64,000 nucleotides of DNA from Diplonema japonicum (taxonomy: Eukaryota; Euglenozoa; Diplonemea; Diplonemida; Diplonemidae): contig OZ025666.1 of NCBI GenBank assembly GCA_964019335.1, positions 669,438 through 733,437 on the forward strand, read 5' to 3'. The translations under genes were made by a program, and so were the position numbers. Each line of letters starts with the position of its first letter. Within the stretch, counting starts at the first letter, position 1. A model generated the notes under the pieces. It saw only the letters and a program-made list of their open reading frames with translations. It was not told the DNA's origin and made no database searches. This document shows positions 58,663 to 64,000 of the stretch, piece by piece.

Positions 58663-60781
58663 ATGAGCGCACCGCCAAGCGTTGTTCCTTATGCGCCGAT
58701 AGCACCCTCGACATTGGTATGCTCGTACTCTATCGTAAGCACTACAACAGGTAAAAGAAGGACCATTGATGTACGAGAATCACAGCATTGAAGATATTAC
58801 AGGAAGGATGGACTCGATTGTCGATCCTAAGGAGGTGTGAAGAGGGAGCGTATAAAAGATAAATACACAATAGTTGCCTGCTCTCAAAAGCTGGATCAAG
58901 GACCTGGTCAGCAGAGCGCCTGCTAACGACAAAGAGTACGCAAAGATATCAATACAGATGCGGAAGAAATACCAATTAGCACCAAAGAAGAGTGTGTTAT
59001 TACACGTTTATCAGCTGCTCATACGTGAGGGTGGAGTTGCAGAAAATAGCGTCATCAGACAGTGTCTCGTGACGAAAGCAGGCAAGAGCCAAAGTGGTGT
59101 CCTTGTTATTACTGTGTTGACCAGCCCTACTCCAAGTGTCGAGGGCGGCAAGGCTCAGAACTTCAGCTGCAAGTGGGATTGTCACTATTGTCCGAATCAG
59201 CCTGGACAGCCGCGCAGTTACTTGAGAGATGAACCAGCTGTGAGGAGGGCAAACCAGAACCAGTTTGATCCAGTGCTACAGTTTGCAGACCGTCTCAGTG
59301 TCCTCACTATGAATGGCCACCCTGCTGACAAGGTCGAACTCCTTGTCCTCGGGGGCACGTGGCACTCTTACCCATTGGACTACCAGGTATCTCTGTGTTT
59401 TAAATCAATTTAATAGAAACAGGAGTCGTTTATAAGGGACTTGTTCTATGCCGCTAACACGGCGGGACAGCGTAACTCCCGTCCAAGGATGTCCCTTGAA
59501 GAAGAGCAGACAGAGAACGAGCAAGCTTCGTGCAAGATTATTGGCCTGACACTAGAGACAAGGCCTGATTGTATTGATGAACACGAGATCAGGAGACTCA
59601 GGCGCTATGGTTGCACTCGTGTGCAGTTAGGGATGCAACATACAGACGACGGGATCTTGAAGCACGTGAACAGAGGTCACTTTGTGGACGACGCAGTTCA
59701 AGCCATCAGGTTGCTGAAGGACTCGTGCTACAAGCTGGACATTCACTTGATGCCTAACCTGCCTGGGAGTACCCCTGAGCTCGACACAGCTATGTTTGAC
59801 AAGATGTTGGAAGACGAAGACTTGCAAGCAGACCAATGGAAGATTTACCCTTGCGAGGTGGTCCCTTGGACTAGGATAGAGGAATGGTTCCGTGATGGGA
59901 GCTACAAGCCATATGAAGAAGATGTTCTTGCAGGGGTGATATCGAAGGTGAAGGCAAAGATGCATCCGTGGATAAGGCTAAACCGCATAATTCGAGACAT
60001 CCCCACGCAATACATCTATGGTGGGCTGCAGACGACCCACTTGCGGGAGACCATTTTGAGCAACATGCGGGCTCGAGGTGAGAAATGCAGGTGTATTAGG
60101 TGCAGGGAGGTGGGTGACATCGGGGGATGGGAGATCGGTGAAAAGAGAGTAGGAGCTGGCAACAGAATTGGGAACCGGGACGGGCTGGCTTCGGCATTGC
60201 GCAGTGAGAAGCTAGCGAGACAGGCAGAAATCACAGTACGCGAGTACAAGGGGAGCGGCGGTGACGAGTACTTTATATCATACGAAGCGCCAGGTGAGGT
60301 TCTTTGCGGCTTCTGCAGATTGCGCCTATCATCGCGAAAGTACTATCCTAAGGGCTTGTTCCCGGAATTGGAGAACACTGCATTGATCCGCGAGCTGCAT
60401 GTGTACGGGCAGCTCACAGCCACTGGTGACAAAACAACAGATGCTCAAGCACAGCATGTAGGGTTCGGCTCTAGTTTGATGGCAGAGGCCGAGCACATTG
60501 CAAAAGATCATGGCTTTTCGAGGTTAGCAGTTATCTCAGGTATCGGAACGCGTAACTACTACCGCAAGCTGGGATACTATCTAGAAGGTGAGGGTGGCTT
60601 CATGATTAAGGATTTCAAAAAGAGCAAGATACTCCCGCGACCCGCTCGTGGCAGGTTGTTCGGATCTAAGTTAACAAAGCTCGAGATAATGCTCGACAAG
60701 AGGTGGAACCTCCTGGTGCTGCTGCTTCTTGCCTTTGTGGCGCAAGAGATGTACCCTTTTATTATTAGTACCGAGGTCTGA
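58663..60781 (+). CDS. ELP3: ELP3 tRNA-modifying acetyltransferase with C-terminal membrane anchor
   Basis: Four exons (58663-58716, 58751-58834, 58874-59386, 59423-60781) give 669 residues. ELP3 is the catalytic Elongator subunit, making the carboxymethyl-type side chain on wobble U34 of tRNAs with a radical SAM and a GNAT domain. The radical SAM motif is C-x3-C-x2-C at Cys145, Cys149 and Cys152 (FSCKWDCHYC); downstream are ETRPD, LGMQHTDD and LPGSTPELD. The GNAT part shows LIRELHVYGQ, HVGFGSSLM and SGIGTRNYYRKLGY. Unlike animal or yeast ELP3 (~550), it ends in a helix of about 20 hydrophobic residues (646-665) five residues from the end, a tail anchor. This arrangement is described for Toxoplasma Elp3, on the mitochondrial outer membrane. 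Exon 4 begins after AAACAG so that YQESFIRDLFYAAN matches the family. Confidence 0.92.
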
Positions 60782-60856
60782 CCCACTCTGGCCCAGATGT
60801 CTTCCTTTCCTTGTTTTATTCAGCGTTTCGAACATATTCTATTTTCAACAGATAGA

Positions 60857-61606
60857 ATGAATGGAAATGGGGCTCAAGCCGACAAAGAGACGTCTTATGA
60901 AGAGCTGTTGATGAATAATAATAGCATGCACGAGGAGCTAAGTTACGAGAGAGACAGGGTGCGCGTTGCAACCGAAAAGATAAAAATGTTGGAAGAATCT
61001 TTGGAGAAGGATAAGAAGCAGCATTTCATGCAGTATGAAACGCTGAGCAAGACTTTTAAGAGAGAGGCAGCAGCAATGAAAGGTATGTGTCGTGATAAAT
61101 TTGTCGATTTCTTAACAGAACAAGCGGAGGGCTTGGGGGGAAAGGTGGCAGCGTTGGAGCAGCAGCTCGATGTATTAGGGGAGGAAAGGCGGGAGCGTGA
61201 GCTGATGATTGAGAATCTTAAAACAGCTATAGAAAGGTACGAGCAGCAGCACGAGCAGCGTGCCGCTTCAGACGCTTTAGACACAGTCCCAGACGACTGC
61301 ATAGACGCCGAGACTGATGAGGACTTGCTACGTTGCGCAAGCAGCTTGTCCACAGCACACGCAGTCATCAAGTACCTGCTGAGCAACAAGAACCAGAAGC
61401 CCACTCCGCGATCCACATCGAAGTCCCCTCACACACCTGTTTCTCTTAAACCCACTAGAGTTTCGCCATCTCCACCTCCTAAGACACAGCAAACACCGCT
61501 CCAAGAGTATGTTCGACTTTCTTCTAACGACCACAGGTTAGTAATGCGAGGTGCCACGATACGACAGGAGAAATATTTAGAGCCGGTAACATTCTCAAGG
61601 CGGTAA
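60857..61606 (+). CDS. short coiled-coil protein
   Basis: Two exons (60857-61082, 61119-61606) with a 36-nt GTATGT intron give 237 residues. Residues ~15-150 form a heptad-rich helix; removing the intron joins AAMKEQAEGLGGKVAALEQQ without the non-helical insert. The tail is Ser/Pro/Thr-rich with several SPxK-like sites. The intron has no stop, so the frame also reads through it. The acceptor TTCAACAG ends at 60851. No family is recognised. Confidence 0.6.
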   Translation: MNGNGAQADKETSYEELLMNNNSMHEELSYERDRVRVATEKIKMLEESLEKDKKQHFMQYETLSKTFKREAAAMKGMCRDKFVDFLTEQAEGLGGKVAALEQQLDVLGEERRERELMIENLKTAIERYEQQHEQRAASDALDTVPDDCIDAETDEDLLRCASSLSTAHAVIKYLLSNKNQKPTPRSTSKSPHTPVSLKPTRVSPSPPPKTQQTPLQEYVRLSSNDHRLVMRGATIRQEKYLEPVTFSRR

Positions 61607-61665
61607 TCTTGTATTCTCTTATTTTTTTACCCGTCAGTCCTGCTACCCCATCAGTCTCGTAAACA

Positions 61666-62279
61666 ATGTCTCGCTTTGTTCAGACCGGACAGGACTGGAA
61701 GGAAGTCACCCTCAGTAGGCCCCCTCCTTCAGCTGGTGGCGGTCCTGGCCGTGTGGCTCGTCTAGCCCCGGGTGATTCCAAATTCACAACGCGTGCAGGA
61801 CCTCACCAGTCGGCAGGCGGGAAGACTGTGAACCAGCAGGTATGCGCTCTTATAAAGGCGATTCTTCACAGCACAAAACTGGTGGGCTTAACCACAAGAA
61901 GCTTGATGATGACACCGAAACCTTGAAGCACAAGACTGTTTCCCACAGCTTCTGCATTACTCTGCAGCAGTCGAGAACTAAAAAGGGGTGGAACCAAAAG
62001 GAGTTGGCCAACGCCTGTCAGGAGCGAGAGACCACCATTAAGGCATGCGATATCTATCAAATAAACTCTGCAACAGGAGTACGAGAATGGCAAGGCTATC
62101 CCCAATAACCAGGTCATCAGCAAAATGGAAAGGGCACTCGGCCTTCACCTGCGTGGCAAGGTATGCAATAAGGAACAGCAAGTACCTTTAATCAGGAAGC
62201 TGGTCAGCCTATCGTGAAGCCGGTGAGCAAGAAAGCAAAAGCGGCCGCGAAGCCCGCAGCCAAGAAGTCCAAAGCGTAA
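61666..62279 (+). CDS. MBF1: MBF1/EDF1 transcription coactivator and ribosome-collision factor
   Basis: Four exons (61666-61839, 61872-62042, 62077-62160, 62196-62279) give 170 residues (human EDF1 is 148). The N-terminal MBF1 domain has [10 protein letters not shown]; the C-terminal HTH_XRE fold runs [20 protein letters not shown], then [20 protein letters not shown], then [11 protein letters not shown]1 bridges TBP and activators and binds collided ribosomes. The second intron (62043-62076, 34 nt) begins GCATGC, a GC-AG intron; its removal exactly joins ...TTIK to EYENGK as the family requires. The tail is Lys/Ala/Pro-rich. The acceptor CCCGTCAG ends at 61637, 28 nt before the ATG. Confidence 0.93.
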
Positions 62280-63285
62280 GCCCGCCCACATGACATAAAG
62301 GAGCAGCTTTTGTGCAGGAGTGGTTTTTTTTTCTTTTTTCCGTATTTTTGCTTTTCTGTTTTTTACCTAACCTATAGCTTCTACTCCGTAGCACTCGCTA
62401 GTGGCTAATTCCCTCTCTTTAGCTTTCTCTCTGTGATTGTGATTGTGACAAGCGCACACTTCGTGTTTTCTTTATCAACCTGTTGGGAGATATATTATAC
62501 TACCTCTGTTGCAAATCAATTTCATCAGTTCTTTTACACACTTCAATAGATGCGTACAATGTCTGAGTGAAACTCGCATTTGGAGTATGGTTCGAGAAGA
62601 TGCACAGGGAAGCTCATTTCGCGCGAAGGAGCATGAAGCCGAAGGAAACTGTCCCCTGCCTTGGCTGCCCTAGTTACTAGAACATTACAGCCTCACAGGC
62701 CCTCTAGCTCCATCGACCACGCGGCCCCAAGCTTCGGCTGAAACTAATGTGAGCTGTGAGGGCGCGTGGAGGTTTTGCCGGAGTGCTGGATGCAATCAGG
62801 GACTTCCCGAGGGGGACTGGTCTGAGAGGGCAGTCCCGAGGGGGACTGGTCTGAGAGCCCAGCACATCAAGGAGCGGTGGCGGAGCGTTTGAGTCTCAAG
62901 GCTGTTTGATGTCGGTGACGAGGGGAAAAAAGCACCTTCCGCAAACCTTCGTCTCGTCACCTACATTGTGTGCTTGCCACTTTCGAAACTGGTAGAGACA
63001 GCGCCGCGTGTTGCAATTGTCAACAGGGCAGGAAATGGTGGCACAGCTGTTTTTCTGCACCATATTTCCTCTTTCTTTCTGCTGTTGTGACACAGTGCTA
63101 GGTTGTGAGCACAAGAACAAAAAATAAAATGTCCAATGACAAATGATCCCCCCCAGAACATCCTAACTCTGTTTCTCTTTTTTGTGTGTGAACATAAGCT
63201 TTTATTTACTTATGTGTATTTTATCTATTTACTCTCACCACCAACTTCTCGCCTTCTCAGCATCCCATTGGCGGAGAGGTCGCGC
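62280..63285. other. intergenic region with a G/C-rich core and pyrimidine-rich flanks
   Basis: About 1 kb, by far the longest gene-free stretch. 62310-62560 is T-rich. 62570-62900 is noticeably G/C-richer and contains complementary segments: 62637-62644 with 62732-62739, 62691-62698 with 62754-62761, and 62717-62723 with 62763-62769. These pairs cross one another, so not all can form a simple nested fold. A structured RNA gene (snRNA, RNase P/MRP, SL RNA or telomerase RNA) is possible, but no diagnostic conserved box was found. 63060-63250 is pyrimidine-rich and ends in GCCTTCTCAG at 63260, an acceptor for the ATG at 63286. Confidence 0.35.
62806..62857 (+). repeat. 23-bp direct repeat, two copies, 29-bp period
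   Basis: The 23-bp unit beginning CCCGAGGGGGACTGG and ending TCTGAGAG occurs at 62806-62828 and again at 62835-62857 without mismatch. The six bases between are GGCAGT. It lies within the G/C-rich core of the intergenic region and looks like a recent local duplication. Confidence 0.9.
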
Positions 63286-64000
63286 ATGAAGATACCGACA
63301 CCAGACACGCTGAGGAGACAAGGGCTCGAGAAGAGTAAAGCAAAGCATCGAAAAGACCCTGTTCCCGCAAACCCGCAAACGCAAACCCGCAAACCCGCAA
63401 ACCCGCAAACCCGCAAACCCGCAAACCCGCAAACCCGCAAACCCGCAAACCCGCAAACCCGCAAACCCGCAAACCCGCAAACCCGCAAACCCGCAAACCC
63501 GCAAACCCGCAAACCCGCAAACCCGCAAACCCGCAAACCCGCAAACCCGCAAACCCGCAAACCCGCAAACCCGCAAACCCGCAAACCCGCAAACCCGCAA
63601 ACCCGCAAACCCGCAAACCCGCAAACCCGCAAACCCGCAAACCCGCAAACCCGCAAACCCGCAAACCCGCAAACCCGCAAACCCGCAAACCCGCAAACCC
63701 GCAAACCCGCAAACCCGCAAACCCGCAAACCCGCAAACCCGCAAACCCGCAAACCCGCAAACCCGCAAACCCGCAAACCCGCAAACCCGCAAACCCGCAA
63801 ACCCGCAAACCCGCAAACCCGCAAACCCGCAAACCCGCAAACCCGCAAACCCGCAAACCCGCAAACCCGCAAACCCGCAAACCCGCAAACCCGCAAACCC
63901 GCAAACCCGCAAACCCGCAAACCCGCAAACCCGCAAACCCGCAAACCCGCAAACCCGCAAACCCGCAAACCCGCAAACCCGCAAACCCGCAAACCCGCAA
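63286..64000 (+). CDS. possible octapeptide-repeat protein, open at window edge
   Basis: ATG at 63286, 26 nt after an acceptor-like GCCTTCTCAG ending at 63260, opens a frame MKIPTPDTLRRQGLEKSKAK followed by HRKDPVP, then enters the CCCGCAAA array and continues as repeated PANPQTRK to the window end without a stop. The leader length, strand and acceptor match the real genes here. Against it, the octamer array has no stop in any of six frames, so openness inside the array means nothing, and only 27 unique residues support the gene. The repeat would be basic, Pro-rich and disordered. It is incomplete at its right end. An ordinary satellite is at least as likely. Confidence 0.3.
   Translation, partial: MKIPTPDTLRRQGLEKSKAKHRKDPVPANPQTQTRKPANPQTRKPANPQTRKPANPQTRKPANPQTRKPANPQTRKPANPQTRKPANPQTRKPANPQTRKPANPQTRKPANPQTRKPANPQTRKPANPQTRKPANPQTRKPANPQTRKPANPQTRKPANPQTRKPANPQTRKPANPQTRKPANPQTRKPANPQTRKPANPQTRKPANPQTRKPANPQTRKPANPQTRKPANPQTRKPA
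63364..64000. repeat. tandem octamer satellite (CCCGCAAA)n
   Basis: Two full units (63364-63379), one shortened unit CGCAAA (63380-63385), then about 77 perfect units of CCCGCAAA to the last base. Every unit after the shortened one is identical, implying recent expansion or gene conversion, or strong collapse or extension during assembly. The C-rich strand runs 5' to 3' toward the right edge, opposite to what a telomere at that end would show. The complementary strand is TTTGCGGG. True length cannot be known because the array reaches the window boundary. Confidence 0.98.

Noticed and set aside
1-62279. Many minus-strand ORFs of 60-250 codons
   Set aside because: They overlap well-supported + strand exons, lack family resemblance and span introns and spacers indiscriminately.
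62600-62860. RNase P RNA, from resemblance of GGGAAGCTCAT and GGTCTGAGAG to vertebrate RNase P RNA
   Set aside because: Short matches only, without a consistent P4 helix or conserved region V; chance similarity is likely.
63225-64000. Three overlapping ~250-residue minus-strand ORFs of repeated RVCGFAGL
   Set aside because: They are a by-product of an octamer with no stop in any frame. All other genes are on the + strand, and there is no acceptor or unique N-terminus on the minus strand.
63364-64000. Telomere at the right end
   Set aside because: The C-rich strand runs toward the edge; a right-hand telomere would show the G-rich strand 5' to 3'. The unit is also unlike common telomere repeats. 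It is kept as a satellite.
1-64000. Bacterial, metamonad or trypanosomatid origin
   Set aside because: Dozens of spliceosomal introns exclude bacteria and make trypanosomatids very unlikely. A mitoribosomal protein argues against metamonads.

Overview
This window is nuclear DNA from a unicellular, flagellated eukaryote. I read 28 protein-coding genes, all on the + strand, with spacers of mostly 40-250 bp, plus a possible retroelement remnant at the left edge and an octamer satellite at the right edge. About 67 introns can be placed by reading-frame and family continuity. They are only 30-45 nt long, nearly all GTATG...(C/T)AG, with one GC-AG intron in MBF1. Almost every gene start lies a few to ~40 nt downstream of a pyrimidine-rich stretch ending in CAG or TAG with no matching donor upstream. 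This is what spliced-leader trans-splicing acceptors look like, and with the one-strand gene order it points to polycistronic transcription. Together with the GC-AG intron and an ELP3 with a C-terminal membrane anchor (reported in apicomplexans and relatives), my best guess is an alveolate of the myzozoan branch (perkinsid or dinoflagellate side). A euglenozoan such as a diplonemid is the main alternative. A nuclear uL16m-like protein suggests a translating mitochondrion; CFAP100 implies motile flagella.

Layout. 1-780: A/T-rich flank with a possible 3' fragment of a non-LTR retroelement. 781-9485: transportin, a HID1 trafficking protein, a WW-domain protein and a calpain-like protein lacking the catalytic Cys. 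9555-18889: mitoribosomal uL16m, an M1 aminopeptidase-like protein, a Cys-rich membrane protein, a coiled-coil/SPRY protein and exportin-7. 19001-31332: a myosin, a WD40 protein with FGDF repeats, a coiled-coil protein and a very large solenoid/coiled-coil protein. 31394-39417: an eleven-exon gene for an unrecognised 1,726-residue protein, CFAP100 and an RRM protein. 39472-48414: an IP3-receptor-type channel with an inserted PH domain, a half-calmodulin and a STYX-like pseudophosphatase. 48525-62279: tomosyn, a small membrane protein, two coiled-coil proteins, a secreted PSI-domain protein, an aldo-keto reductase, tail-anchored ELP3 and MBF1. 62280-64000: about 1 kb without a confident gene, then roughly 79 copies of CCCGCAAA, possibly read as protein from an ATG at 63286.

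The genes do not form one pathway. They are a housekeeping mix with themes of nucleocytoplasmic transport (transportin, exportin-7), secretory trafficking (HID1, tomosyn, possibly the Sec39-like protein), calcium signalling (IP3R, EF-hand protein) and motility (myosin, CFAP100). Several are catalytically degenerate or carry unusual domain combinations, and these are the main leads. All calls come from reading the sequence; no database search was run.
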